Source: Aristolochia californica
Lineage: Eukaryota; Streptophyta; Magnoliopsida; Piperales; Aristolochiaceae
Length of the DNA stretch: 64,000 nucleotides
Assembly (NCBI GenBank): GCA_029961685.1
Contig: JARWKL010000008.1
Span: forward strand, 24,749,119 to 24,813,118
Reading direction: 5' to 3'
Part shown: positions 13,166 through 26,900 of the stretch, in pieces
How positions within the stretch are numbered: position 1 is the stretch's first letter
Layout of the letters: each line of letters starts with the position of its first letter
The notes under the pieces: model-generated
The model's input: only the letters and a program-made list of their open reading frames with translations
Database searches by the model: none
Told to the model about the DNA's origin: nothing
Made by a program: the position numbers and the translations under genes

Positions 13166-13662
13166 GTGTGGTTGGAGATTTTCCAGAGCCAAACATCCCA
13201 CTTCTTTCCTATCCTTAAAAATGATAGATACTTTTTGGAATAATCTCCCTCAACATTTGTGGATTTCCATTTTGGATGTTCAATTTTTTTTTCAGATCCA
13301 AACTTAAATTTTCACTCTCCCATTTTTCTCGTAAACAAAAATGATATCAGGCAAATAGATCACAAAAAAATGAAAATTTTAGAGTTCATGTATGCAAAAA
13401 CATTTGAAAAATATAATAAATGTAAGTGAAGAAAATTAATCCACGCACTAAAAATGAACTCCCAAGTTTTGTTATCCATGTTTGGGAAATTCCACTAGTA
13501 CAACCCCTAATAATAGTTTGATGGAATTTTATTGGAAAGACACTTCTAAGTGATCCTAACATGTTTTAAATGTGGTGGATATGCATGCAAGAAACAAGTT
13601 GAGGATGAAAGTGACCAAATGATCCAAAAATTTCAAGCAGTAGAAAAAATCAAATTCTCAAG

Positions 13663-16162
13663 TGGTTGGATATTTACTAGAGCCAAACAACCCACTTTTT
13701 GCCTATCCTTTAAAATCACAGATACTTTTTGGAATTATCACTCTTAGCATTTGTGCATTTTCATTTTGGATGTTCAATTTTTTTTTTCATATCGAAATGT
13801 GAGTTTTCATTCTCCCATTTTTCTCGTAAACAAAAAAGATAAAACGCAAATAGATGACAACAAAATGAATATTTTAGAGCTCTTCTATGCAAAAAAATTT
13901 GAAAAAAATAATAAATGTAAGTGAAGAAAATTATTTCACGCACTAAAAATGAACTCCAAAGGTTGGTTATCCATGTTTGGGTAATTCCACAAGTACAACC
14001 CTTAATAATAGCATGGTGGAATTTTATAGGAAAGAGACTTCTAACTGTTCCTAACATGTTTAAAATGTGGTGGATTTTCATGCCAGAAACATGTTTAGGA
14101 TGCAAGTAACCTAATGATCCAAAAATTTCTACGAGTAGAAAAAATTAAATTCTCAAGTTAACGTGTGGTTGGATATTTACCAGAGCCAAATAACCCACTT
14201 TTTGCTTGTCCTAAAATATCACAGATACATTTTGGAATTATCTCTCTCAGCATTTTTGCATTTCCATTTTGGATGTTCAAATTTTTTTTCAGCTCCAAAC
14301 TTGACTTTTCACTCTCCCATTTTTCTCATAAACAAAAAAGATATAAGGCAAATAGACCACATCAAAATGAAAATTTTAGAGCTGATGTCTCCAAAAAAAT
14401 TTGAAAAATATAATAAATGTAAGCGAAGACAATTATTTCACTCAGTAAAAATGAACTCTATAGTTTTGTTATCCATGTTTGGGAAATTCCACTAGTACAA
14501 CCCCTAATAATAGCTTGGTGGAACTTTATAGGAAAGAGACTTCTAACTGATCCTAACATTATTTAAATATTGTGGATATGCATGCCAGAAACTTGTTGAG
14601 GAAGCAAGTGACCAATTGATCCAAAAATTTCAAGGAGTAGAAAAAATTAAATTCTCAAGTTAACTTGTTGTTGGATATTTACATACGCCAAACAACCCAA
14701 TTTTTGCCTATCCTTAAAAATCACAGATAATTTTTGGAATTATCTCTGTCAGCATTTGTGCATTTCCATTTTGGATGTTCAAACTTTTTTTTAGATCCAA
14801 ACTTGTGTTTTCACTCTACCATTTTTGTCGTAAACAAAAAAGATTTCAGGCAAAAAGATCGCAAGAAATAAAAATTTTAGAGTTCATGTATACAAAAAAA
14901 TTTGAAAACTATAATAAATGTAATTGAAGAAAATTATTTCACGCACTAAAAATGAACTTCAAAGTTTTGTTATCCATGTTTGGGAAATTCCACTAGTACA
15001 ACCCCTAATAATACCTTCGTGGAATTTTATAGCAAATAGACTTCTAACTGATCCAAACATGTTATAAATTTGGTTGATATGCATGCCAGAAACATGTTGA
15101 GGATGCAAGTGACCTAATGATCCAAAAATTTCTAGGTGTAAAAAAATTTAAATTCTCAAGTTAACGTGTGGTTGGATATTTACAAGAGCCAAACAACCCA
15201 CTTTTTGCCTATCCTTAAAAATCACAGATTATTTGGAATTATCTCTCTCAGCATTTGTGCATTTCCATTTTGGAAGTTCAAATTTGTTTTCAGATCCAAA
15301 CTTGTCTTTGCACTCTCTCATTTTTATTGTAAACAAAAAAGATTTCAGGAAAATAGATTGCAACAAATTGAAAATTATAGAGTTCATGTATACAAAAAAA
15401 TTTGAAAACTTTAATAAATGTAATTGAAGAAAGTTATTTCACGCACTAAAAATGAACTCCAAAGTTTTGTTATCCATGTTTGGGAAATTCCACTAGTACA
15501 ACCCCTAATAATAGCTTGGTGGAATTTTATAGGAAAGGGACTTCTAACTGATCCTAACATGTTTTAAATGTGGTGGATATGCATGCCAGAAACATGTTGA
15601 GGATCCAAGTGACCTAATGATCCAAAAATTTCAAGGAGTGGAAAAAATCAAATTCTCAACTTAACGTGTGGTTAGATATTTACTAGAGCCAAACATCTAA
15701 CTTTTTTCCTATCCTTAAAAATCACAGATACTTTTTGTAATTATCTCCTGCGGCATTTGTGCAGTTCCATTTTGCATGTTCAATTTTTTTTTCAGATCCA
15801 AACTTTAATTTTCTCTCTCCCATTTTACTCGGAAACAAAAATGATATCAGGCAAATAGATGGCAACAAAATAAAAATTTTATAGTTCATGTATGCAAAAA
15901 AATTAGAAAAATATAATAGATGTAAGTGAAGAAAATTAATTCACGCACTAAAAATGAACTCCAAGGTTTTGTTATCCATGTTTGGGAAATTCCACTAGTA
16001 CAACCCCTAATAATAGCTTGATGGAATTTGATAGGAAAGTGACTTCTAACTGATCCTACAATGTTTTAAATGTGGTGGATATGCATGCCAGAAACTAGTT
16101 GAGGATGCAAGTAACCTAATCATCCAACAATTTCAAGGAGTAGAAAAAATCAAATTCTCAAG
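13663..16162 (+). repeat. Higher-order repeat copy 4 (5 units, A-B-C-C/D-G)
   Basis: Unit starts are 13663 (A, CAAGTGGTTGG), 14163 (B, TTCAGCTCC), 14665 (C, TTTACATACGCC with GATTTCAGGC), 15166 (CAGATTATTTGG as in D, but GATTTCAGGA as in C) and 15666 (G, CCAAACATCTAAC). Relative to copy 1 the E and F units are missing. Copy length is 2500 bp. The mixed marks of unit 15166 suggest a D/C hybrid. Confidence 0.8.
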
Positions 16163-18644
16163 TGGTTGCATTTTTACCAGAGCCAAACAACCCCCTTTTT
16201 GCCTATCCTTAAAAATCACAGATACTTTTTGGCACTGTCTCTCTTAGAATTTGTGCATTTTAAATTTGGATGATCAAAATTGGTTTCATATCGAAACTTG
16301 ATTTTTCATTCTCGCATTTTTCTAGTAAAAAAAAAAAGATTTAAGGCAAATAGATCACAACAAAATGAATATTTTAGACCTCTTCTATGCAAAAAAATTG
16401 AAAACAAAAATAAATGTATGTGAAGAAAATTATTTCACACACTAAAAATGAACTCCAAAGGTTGGTTATCCATGTTTGGGAAAATCCATTAGTACAACCC
16501 TTAATAATAACATGGTGGAATTTTCTAGGAAAGAGAGTTCTAACTATTCCTAACATGTTCTAAATGCGGTGGATATGCATGCCAGAGACATGTTCAGGAT
16601 GCAAGTGACCTAATGATCCAAAAATTTCTAGAAGTAGAAAAAATTAAATTCTCAAGTTAACGTGTGGTTGGATAATTACAAAAGCCAAACAACCCACTTT
16701 TTGCCTATCCTTAAAAATCGTAGATAATTTTTGGAATTATCTCTCTCAGCATTTGTGCATTTCCATTTTGGATGTTGAAATTCTTTTTCAGCTCCAAACT
16801 TGAGTTTCCAATCTCCTATTTTTCTCGTAAATCGAAAGATATATGGCAAATAGACCGCAACAAAATGAAAATTTTAGAGCTCATGTATGCAAAAAAAGAT
16901 GAAAAATATAATAAATGTAAGTGAAGACAATTATTTCACTCAGTGAAAATGAACTCTAAAGTTTTGTTATCCATGTTTGGGAAATTCCACTAGTACTGCC
17001 CCTAATAATAGCTTGGTGGAATTTTACAGAAAAGAGACTTCTAACTAATCCTCACATGTTTTAAATGTGGTGGATATGCATGCTAGAAACATGTTGAGGA
17101 TGCAAGTGACCTAATGATCCTAAAATTTCAAGGAGAAGAAAAAATTAAATTCTCAAGTTAACGTGTTGTTGGATATTTACCAGAGCAAAACAACCCACTT
17201 TTTGCCTATCCTTAAAAATCACAGATACTTTTTGGAATTATCTCTCTCAGCATTTGTGCATTTCCATTATGGATGTTCAAATTTGTTTTCAGATCCAAAG
17301 TTGTGCTTTCACTCTCCCATTTTTCTCGTAAACAAAAAAGATTTCAGGAAAATAGAGCTCAACAAATTGAAAATTTTAGAGTTCATGTATACAAAAAAAT
17401 TTGAAAACTATAATAAATGTAATTGAAGAAAATTATTTCACGCACTAAAAATGAACTCCAAAGTTTTGTTATCCATGTTTGGGAAATTCCACTAGTACAA
17501 CCCTAATAATAGCTTGGTGGAATTTTATAGGAAAGGGACTTCTAACTAGTCCTAACATGTTTTAAATGTGGTGGATATGCATGCTAGAAACATGTTGAGG
17601 ATCCAAGTGACCTAATGATCCAAAAATTTCAAGGAGTAGAAAAAATCAAATTCTCAAGTTAACATATTTAAAAATATTTACCAGTGCCAAACATCCAACT
17701 TTTTTCCTATCCTTAAAAATCACAGTTTATTTTGAATTATCTCTCTTAGCATTTGTACATTTCCATTTTGGATGTTCAAATTTTTTTTCAGACCGAAACT
17801 TGAGTTTTCACTCTCCCATTTTTCTCGTAAACAAAAAAGATATAAGGCAAATAGATTGCAACAAAATGAAAATTTTAGAGCTCATGTATGCAAAAAAATT
17901 TTAAAACTATAATAAATGTAAGTGAAGAAAATTATTTTATGCACTAAAAATGAATTCTAAAGTTTTCTTATCCATGTTTGGGAAATTCCACTAGAACAAC
18001 CCCTAATAATAGTATGGTGGAATTTTATAGGAAAGAGACTTCTAACTGATCCAAACATGTTTTAAATGTGGTGGATATGCATGCCAAAAACATGTTGAGG
18101 ATGCAAGTGACCTAATGATCCAAAAATTTCAAGGAGTAGAAAAAATCAAATTCTCATGTTAACGTGTGGTTGGAGATTTATCAAAGCAAAACAACCCACT
18201 TTTTACCAATCCTTAAAAACCACAGATACTTTTTGGAATTATCTCTCTCAGCATTTATGCATTTCTATTTTGGATGTTCAAAGTTGAGTTTTCACTCTCC
18301 CATTTTTCTCGTAAATAAAAAAGATATAAGCCAAATAGATCGCAAAAAAATGAAAGTTTTAGAGTTCATGTATGCAAAAAAAATTTAAAACTATTATAAA
18401 TGTTACTGAAGAAGATTATTTCATGCTCTAAAAATGAATTGCAAAGATTTGTTCTCCATGTTTGGGAAATTCCAACAGTACAACCCCTAATAATAGCTTG
18501 GTGGAATTTTATAGGAAATAGACTTCTAACTTATCCTATTAAGTTTTAAATGTGGTGGATATGCATGCCAGAAACATGTTGAGCATGCAAGTGATCTAAT
18601 GATCCAAAAATTTCGAGTAGAAAAAATCAAATTTTCAAGTTAAC
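16163..18644 (+). repeat. Higher-order repeat copy 5 (5 units, A-B-C-G-F)
   Basis: Unit starts are 16163 (A, CAAGTGGTTGC), 16662 (B, TTCAGCTCC), 17163 (C, GATTTCAGGAAAATAG), 17664 (G-like, CCAAACATCCAAC) and 18164 (F-like, GGAGATTTATCAAAGC). Unit 18164 lost about 19 bp near 18281, where TTCAAAGTTGAG skips the T run, and ends with the 4-bp shorter TTTCGAGTAG. This is the last copy whose A unit has the 8-bp boundary deletion. Confidence 0.78.
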
Positions 18645-19146
18645 CTGTGGTTGGATATTTACCATAGCCAAACAACCCACTTTTTGCCTATCGTTAAAAA
18701 TCACAGATAATTTTTAGAATTATCTCTCTCAGCATTTGTGCATTTTCATTTTGGATGTTCAAATTTTTTTTCATATCGAAACTTGAGCTTTCAGTCTCCC
18801 ATTTTTCTCGTAAACAAAAAAGATATAAGGCAAATAGATCGCAACAAAATGAATATTTTAGAGCTCTTCTATGCAAAAAAATTTAAAAACAATAATAAAT
18901 GTAAGTGAAGAAAATTATTTCACGCACTAAAAATGAACTCCAATGTTTGGTTATCCATGTTTGGGATATTCCACTAGTAAAACACCTAATAATAGCTTTG
19001 TGGAATTTGATAGGAACGAGACTTCAAACTGATCCTAACATGTTTTAAATGTGGTGGATATGCATGCCATAAACATGTTCAGGATGCAAGTGACCAAATG
19101 ATCCAAAAATTTCTAGTAGTAGAAAAAATTAAATTCTCAAGTTAAC

Positions 19147-19591
19147 ATGTGGTTGGATATTTACAAGAGCCAAACAACACACTTTTTGCCTATCCATAAA
19201 AGTCACAGATAATTTTTGGAATTATCTCTCTCAGAATCTGTGCATTTCCATTTTGGATGTTCAAATTCTTTTTCAGATCCAAACATGAGTTTTCACTCTC
19301 CCATTTTTCTCGTAAACAAAAAAAATATAAGGCAAATAGACCGCAACACAATGAAAATTTTAGAGCTCATGTATGCAAAAAAAATTGAAGAATATAATAA
19401 ACGTAAGTGAAGACAATTATTTCACTCATTAAAAATGAACTCTAAAGTTTTGTTATCCATGTTTGGGAAATTCCACTAGTACAACCCCTAATAATAACTT
19501 GGTGGAATTTTTCAGAAACATGTTGAGGATGCAAGTGAGCTAATGATCCAAAAATTTCAAGGAGTATGAAAAATTAAATTCTCAAGTTAAT
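19147..19591 (+). repeat. B-type unit with ~57-bp deletion
   Basis: The sequence goes from GGTGGAATTTTT to CAGAAACATG at 19501-19520. The usual segment between them, about 57 bp including the first AACATGTT and ATGCAT, is gone. One arm of the conserved inverted repeat is retained and one AACATGTT remains. Confidence 0.84.
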
Positions 19592-20595
19592 GTGTTTTTG
19601 GATATTTACCAGAGCCAAACAACCCAATTTTTGCCTATCCTTAAAAATCATAGATACTTTTTGGAATTATCTCTCTAAGCATTTGTGCATTTTCACTTTG
19701 GATGTTCAAATTTATTTTCATATCCAAACTTTAGTTTTCATTCTTCCATTTTTCTCGAAAACTAAAAAGATATAAAGCAAATAGATCACAACAAAATTAA
19801 TATTTTAGAGCTCTTCTATGCAAAAAAATTTGAAAACAATATTAAAAGTAAGTGAGGAAAATTATTTCATGCACTAAAAATGAACCCCAAAGGTTGGTTA
19901 ACGATGTTTGGGAAATTCCACTAGTACAACCCTTAAAAATAGCTTGGTGGATTTTTATAGGAAAGAGACTTCTATCTGTTCCTAACATGTTTTAAAAGTG
20001 GTGGATATGCATGCCAGAAACATGTTCAAGATGCAAGTGACCTAATCATCCTAAAATTTCAAGGATTAGAAAAAATTAAATTCTCAAGTTAAAGTGTGGT
20101 TGGATATTTACTAGAGGCAAACAACCCACTTTTTGCCTATCCTTAAAAATCACAGATACTTTTTGGAATTATCTCTCTCAACATTTGTGCATTTCCATTT
20201 TGGATGTTCAAATTCTTTTTCAGATCCAAACTTGAGTTTTCACTGTCCCATTTTTCTCGTAAGCACAAAAAATATAAGGCAAATAAACCGCAACAAAATG
20301 AAAATTTTAGAGCTGATGTATGCAAAAAAATTTGAAAAATATAATAAATGTAACTCAAGGCAATTATTTCACTCACTAAAAACGAACTCTAAAGTTTTTT
20401 TATCCATGTTTGGGAAATTGCAATAGTACAGCCCGTAATAATAGCTTGGTGGAATTCTATAGGAAAGAGACTTCGAATTGATCCTAACATGTTTTAAATG
20501 TGGTGGATATTCTTGCCAAAAACATGTTGAGGGTGCAAGTGACCGAGTGATCCAAACCTTTCAAGGAGTAGGAAAAATTAAATTCTCAAGTTATG

Positions 20596-21079
20596 GTGTT
20601 GTTGGATATTTACCAGAGACAAACAACCCACTTTTTGCCTATGCTTATAAATCACAGATACTTTTTGGAAGTATCTCTCTCAGCATTTGTGCATTACCAT
20701 TTAGGATGTTCAAATTTTTTTTCAGATCCAAACTTGAGTTTTTACTCTCCCATTTTTTTCGTAAACAAAAAATATTTCAGGCAAATATATCGCAACAAAA
20801 TGAAACTTTTAGAGTTCATGTATACAAAAGAATTAGAAAACTCTAATAAATGTAATTGAAGAAAATTATTTCACGCACTAAAAATGAACTCCAAAGTTTT
20901 ATTATCCATGTTTGGGAAATTCCACTAGTACAACCCCTAATAATAGGAAAGAGACTTCTAACTGATCCTAACATGTTTTAAATGTGGTGGATATGCATGC
21001 TAGAAACATGTTGAGGAGGCAAGTGACCTAATGATCCAAAATTTTCAAGGAGTAGAAAAAATCAAACTCTTAAGTTAAC
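20596..21079 (+). repeat. C-type unit with 18-bp deletion in the dyad
   Basis: At 20936-20950 the unit reads CCTAATAATAGGAAAG. The 18 bp that normally hold GCTTGGTGGAATTTTAT are missing, removing the right arm of the conserved inverted repeat. The break falls at ATAG, present on both sides. Confidence 0.85.
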
Positions 21080-23975
21080 GTGTGGTTGGATATTTACGAG
21101 AGCCAAGCAACCTACTTTTTGCCTATCTTTAAAAATCATAGACACTTTTTGGAATTATCTCTCTCAACATTTGAGCATTTCCATTTTTGGTCAAAATTTT
21201 TTTAGATCCAAATTTGAGTTTTCACTGTCCCGTTTTTCTCGTAAACAAAAAAGATAAAAGGCAAATAGATTGCAAAAAAAAGAAAACTTTAGAGCTCAGG
21301 TTTGTAAAAAAATTTGAAAACTATAATAAATGTATGTGAAGAAAATTACTTCACGCACTAAAAATTAACACCAAAGTTTTGTTATCCATGTTTGGGAAAT
21401 TCCACTTGTACAACCCCTAATAATAGCTTGGTGGAATTTTATAGGAAAGAGACTTCTAACAGATCCTAACATGTTTTAAATGTGGTGGATATGCATGGTA
21501 GAAACATGTTGAGGATGCAAGTGACGTAATGATCCAAAAATTTCACGGAGTCGAAAAAATCAAATTCTCAAGTTAACGAGTGGTTGGATATTTTAGAGAG
21601 CCAAACAACCCACTTTTTCCCTTTCCTCAAAAATCACACATACTTATTGGAATTATCTCTCTCAGCATTTGTGCATTTACATTTTTTATGTTCATTTTTT
21701 TTTCCGATCCAAACATAAGTTTTCACTCTCCCATTTTTCTCGTAAAAAAAAAAGGTATAAGCCAAATAGATCGCAACAAAATGAAAATTTTAGAGTTCAT
21801 GTATGCAAAAACATTGTAAAACTTTAATAAATGTAAGTGAAGAAAATTATTTCACACTCTAAAAATGAACTCCAATGTTTTGTTATCCTTGTTTGGGAAA
21901 TTCCACTAGTACAACCCCTAATAATAGCTTGGTGGAATTTTATAGGAAAGAGACTTCTAACTGATCCAAACAAGTTTTAAATGATGTGGATATGCATGCC
22001 AGAATCATGTTGAGGATGCAAGTGACCTAATGATCCAAAAATTTCAAGGAATAGAAAAACTCAAATTCTCAAGTTAACGTGTGGTTGGATATTTACCATA
22101 ACCAAACAACCCACTTTTTGCCTATCCGTAAAAATCACAGATACTTTTTGGAATTGTCTCTCTCAGCATTTGTGCATTTCCATTTTAGATGTTCAAATTT
22201 TTTTTCAAATCCAAACTTGATTTTTCACTCTCCCATTTTTCTCGTAAACAAAAAAGATATAAGGCAAATAGATCGCAACAAATGAAAATTTTAGAGCTCA
22301 TATATGCAAAAAAATTAGAAAACATTAATAAATGTAAGTGAAGAAAATTATTTCATGAACTAAAAATGTACTCCAAAGTTTTGTTATCCTTGTTTGGCAA
22401 ATTCCACTAGTAAAACCCCTAAAATAGCTTGGTGGATTTTTAAAGGAAAGAGACCTCTAACTGATCCTAACATGTTTTAAATGTGGTGGATATGCTTGCC
22501 AGAAACATCTTGCGGATGCAAGTGACCTAATGATCCAAAAATTTCTAGGAGTAGAAAAAATTAAATTCTAAAGATAACATGTGGTTGGATATTTACTAGA
22601 GCCAAACAACCCACTTTTCTCCAATCCTTAAAAATCACAGATAATTTTTGGAATTATCTCTCTCAGTATTTGTGCATTTCCATTTGGGATATTCATGTAT
22701 GCAAAAAAAATTGAAAACTATAGTAAATGTGAGTGAAGAAAATTATTTCAAGCACTAAAATTGAACTCCAAAGTTTTGTTATCCATGTTTGGGAAATTCC
22801 ACTAGTACAACCCCTAATAATAACTTGGTTGAATTTTATAGGAAAGAGGCTTCTAACTGCTCCTAACATATTTTAAATGTGGTAGATATGCATGCTAGAA
22901 ACATGTTGAGCATGCAAGTGACCTAATGATCCGAAAATTTCGAGTAGAAAAAATCAAATTCTCAAGTTAGCTTATGGTTGGATATTTACCCTAGCCAAAC
23001 AACCCACTTTTCGCCTATCCTTAAAAATCACAGATACGTTTTGGTATTATCACTCTCTGCATTTGTGCATATCCATTTTGGATGTTCAAATTTTTTTTCA
23101 GATCCAAACATGAGTTTTCACTCTCCCTTTTTTTTCGTAAACAAAAAAGATATAAGGCCAATAGATCGCAACAAAATGAAAATTTTAGAGTTCATGTATG
23201 AAAAAAAATTTGAAAACTTTAATAAATATAAGTGAAGAAAATTATTTCACGAACAAGAAATGAAATCCAAAGTTTTGTTATCCTAGTGTGGGAAAATCCA
23301 CTAGTACAACCCCTAATAATAGCTTGGTGGAATTTTATAAGAAAGGGACTTCTAACTCATCATAACATGTTTTAAATGTGGTGGATATGCAAGCCAGAAA
23401 CATGTTGAGGATGCAAGTAACCTAATGATCCAAAAATTTGTAGGAGTAGAAAAAATTAAATTCTCAAGTTAACGTGTGGTTGGATATTTGCCAAAGCCAA
23501 ACAACCCACTTTTTGCCTATCCTTAAAAATCAGAGATACTTTTTGGAATTATCTCTCTCTGTAATTGAGCACTTCCAATTTGGATGTTAAATTTTTTTTT
23601 CAGATCCAAACTTGAGTTTTCACTCTCCCATTTTTCTCTTAAACAAAAAAGATATAAGGCAAATTGATCGCAACAAAATGAAAATTTTAGAGTTCATGTA
23701 TGCAAAAACATTTTAAAACTATTATAAATGTAAGTGAAGAAAATTATTTCATGCTCTAAAAATGAATTGCAAAGTTTTGTTGTCCATGTTTGGGAAATTC
23801 CAGTAGTACAACCCCTTATAATAGCTTGGTGGAATTGTATAGGAAATAGACTTCTAACTGATACTATTATGTTTTAAATGTGGTGGATATGCATGCCAGA
23901 AACTTGTTGAGCATGCAAGTCACCTAATGATCCAAAAATTTCAAGGAGTAGAAAAAATCAAATTCTCAAGTTAAC
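21080..23975 (+). repeat. Satellite units 43-48, no clear higher-order order
   Basis: Unit starts are 21080, 21578, 22079, 22579, 22972 and 23474. I could not fit these confidently to lettered subfamilies. Unit 22079-22578 (500 bp) is close to the consensus, without large indels. Unit 22579 is strongly shortened (next entry). Confidence 0.85.
22579..22971 (+). repeat. Unit with 106-bp deletion at a TTCA match
   Basis: This 393-bp unit reads GGGATATTCATGTATGC at about 22686-22702. Consensus has GATGTTCA at +111 and GAGTTCATGTATG at about +217. Joining the two TTCA copies removes 106 bp, including the T run, CTCGTAAAC and GATCGCAAC, and this matches the observed shortening. Confidence 0.92.
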
Positions 23976-26900
23976 CTGTGGTTGGATATTTACTAGAGCC
24001 AAACAACCACTTTTTGCCTATCCTTAAACATCACAGATACTTTTTGGAATTATCTCTCTCAGCATTTGTGCATTTTCATTTTGGATGTTCAAATTTTTTT
24101 TCATATTGAAACTTGAGTTTTTATTCTCTCATTTTTCTTGTAAACAAAAAAGATATAAGGCAAATAGATCGCAACAAAATGAATATTTTGGAGCTCTTCT
24201 ATGCAAAAAAATTTAAAAACAATAATAAATGTAAGTGAAGAAAATTATTTCACGCACTAAAAATGAACTCCAATGTTTGGTTATCCATGTTTGGGAAATT
24301 CCACTAGTAAAACCCCTAATAATAGCTTGGTGGATTTTTATAGGAACGAGACTTCTAACTAATCCTAACATGTTTTAAATGCAGTGGATATGCATGCCAG
24401 AAACATGTTCAGGATGCAAGAGACCTAATGATCCAAAAATTTCTAGGAGTAGAAAAAATTAAATTCTCAAGTTAACATGTGGTTGAATATTTACCAGAGC
24501 CAAACAACCCACATTTTGCCTATCTTTAAAAGTCACAGATACTTTTTGGAATTATCTCTCTCAGCATTTTTTCATTTCCATTTTTGTTGTTCAAATTTTT
24601 TTTCAGATCCAAACTTGAGTTTTTACTCTCCCATTTTTCTCGTAAACAAAAAAAATATAAGGCAATTAGACCGCAACACAATGAAAATTTTAGAGCTCAT
24701 GTATGCAAAAAAATTTGAAGAATATAATAAACGTAAGTGAAGACAATTATTTCACTCAGTAAAAAAGAACTCTAAAGTTTTGTTATCCATGTTTGGGAAA
24801 TCCCACTAGTACAACCCTTTATAATAGCTTGATGGAATTTTATTGTAAAGAGACTTCTAACTGATCCTCACAAGTTTTAAATGTGGTGGAAATGCATGCA
24901 AGAAACATGTTGAGGATGTAAGTGATCTAATGATCCAAAAATTTCAAGCAGTAGAAAAAAAATCAAATTCTCAAGTTAACGTGTGGTTGGATATTTACGT
25001 GAGCCAAACAACCCACTTCTTGCCTATCCTTAAAAATCATAGATACTTTTTGGAATTATCTCTCTCTACATTTGTGCCTTTCCATTTTGGATGTTCAAAT
25101 TTTTTTTCAGATCCAAACTTGAGTTTTCACTCTCCCATTTTTCTCGTAGACAAAAAAGATATGAGGCAAATAGATCGCAGAAAAAAGAAAATATTAGAGT
25201 TCATGTGTACAAAAAAATTTGAAAACTATAATAAATGTGAGTGAAGAAAATTCTTTCATGCACTAAAAATGAACACCAAAGTTTTGTTATACATGTTTGG
25301 GAAATTCCACTAGAACAACCCCTAATAATAGCTTGGTGGAATTTTGTAGGAAAGAGATTTCTAACTGATCCTAACATGTTTTAAATGTGGTGGATATGCA
25401 TGCCAGAAACTTGTTGAGGATGCAAGTGACCTAATGATCCTAAAATTTCAAGGAGTAGAACAAATCAAATTCTCAAGTTAACGTGTGGTTGGATATTTAC
25501 CAGAGCCAAACAACCCACTTTTTGCCTATCCTTAAAAATCACAGATACTTTTTGGAATTATCTCTCTCAGCATTTGGGTATTTCCATTTGGGATGTTAAA
25601 TTTTTTTTTCAGATCAAAACATGACTTTTTACACTCCCATTTTTCTCGTAAACAAAAAAGATGTAAGGCAAATATATCGCAACAAAATGAAACTTTTAGA
25701 ATTCATGTATGCAAAAAATTGAAAACTTTAATAAATGTAAGTGAAGAAAATTATTTCACGCACTAAAAATGAACTGAAAAGTTTTGTTATCCAAGTTTGG
25801 GAAATTCCACTAGTACAACCCCTAATAATAGCTTGGTGAAATTTTATAAGAAAGAGACTTCTAACTGAACCTTAAATGTTTTAAATGTGGTGGATATGGA
25901 TACCAGAAACATGTTGAGCATGCAAGTAACCTAATGATCCAAAAATTTCAAGAAGTTAAAAAAATCAAATTCTCAAGTTAACCTGTGGTTGTATTTGCCA
26001 GAGGCATACAACCCACTTTTTGCCTATCCTTCAAAATCACAGATACTTTTTGGAATTCTCTCTATCAGCATTTGTGAGTTTCCATTTTGGATATTTAAAT
26101 TTTTTTTCAATTCCAAACTTGAGTTTTCATACTCCCATTTTTCTCATAAACAAAAAAGATATAAGGCAAATAGATTGCAAAAAAATGACAATTTTAGAGT
26201 TCGTGTATGCAAAAAAATATGACAACTATAATAAATATAAGAAAGAAAATTATTTCATGCACTAAAAACGATATCCAAAGTTTTGTTATCCATGTTTGGG
26301 AAATTCCACTAGTACAACCCCAAATAATAGCTTGGGGGAATTTTTTAGGAAAGAGACGTCTAACTGATCCTAACATGTTTTAAATGTGGTGGATATACAT
26401 GGCAGAAACATGTTGAGGATGCAAGTGACCTAATGATCCAAAAATTTCAAGGAGTAGAAAAAATTAAATTCTCAAGTTAACCTGTGGTTGGATATTTACC
26501 AGAGCCAAACAACCCACTTTTTCCCTATCCCTAAAAATCACAGGTACTTTTTCGAATTACCTCTCTCAACATATGTGAATTTCCATTTTGGATGTTAAAT
26601 TTTTTTTTTTCAGATCCAAACTTGAGTTTTCAGTCTCCTATTTTTCTCGTAAAAAAAAAAGATATAAGGCAAATAGACTGCAACACAATAAAAATTTTAG
26701 AGCTCATGTATGCAAACAAATTTGAAGAATATCATAAACATAAGTGAAGACAATTATTTCACTCAGTAAAAATGAACTCTAAAGTTTTATTATCCATGTT
26801 TGGGAAATTCCACTAGTACAACCCCTAATAATAGCTTGGTGGAATTTTATTGGCAAGAGACTTCTAACTGATCCTAACATATTTTAAATGTGGTGGATAT

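Larger units (their letters stand above)
10286..13662 (+). repeat. Higher-order repeat copy 3 (7 units)
   Basis: Unit starts are 10286 (A), 10773 (B), 11275 (C), 11720 (D), 12221 (E), 12721 (E-like) and 13166 (G). C has TTTACATAAGCC, E units have GTGTGCTTGG or GTGCGCTTGG, and G has CCAAACATCCCACTTC. Two consecutive E-like units suggest a one-unit gain. Total length is only 3377 bp because units 11275 and 12721 carry deletions. Unit 10286 also lacks about 12 bp near 10594 (TTATCATTCCAC). Confidence 0.8.
18645..21079 (+). repeat. A-B-A-B-C block
   Basis: Unit starts are 18645 (A-like), 19147 (B), 19592 (A-like), 20094 (B) and 20596 (C). A-like units keep TTCATAT and the ATATTTTAGAGCTCTTCTATG core, but here the boundary is not deleted: AACCTGTGG at 18645. 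B units keep the CAATTATTTCACTCA segment. Unit 20596 has the C mark TATTTCAGGCAAATAT and lost 18 bp at about 20949. Unit 19147 lost about 57 bp. Confidence 0.78.
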
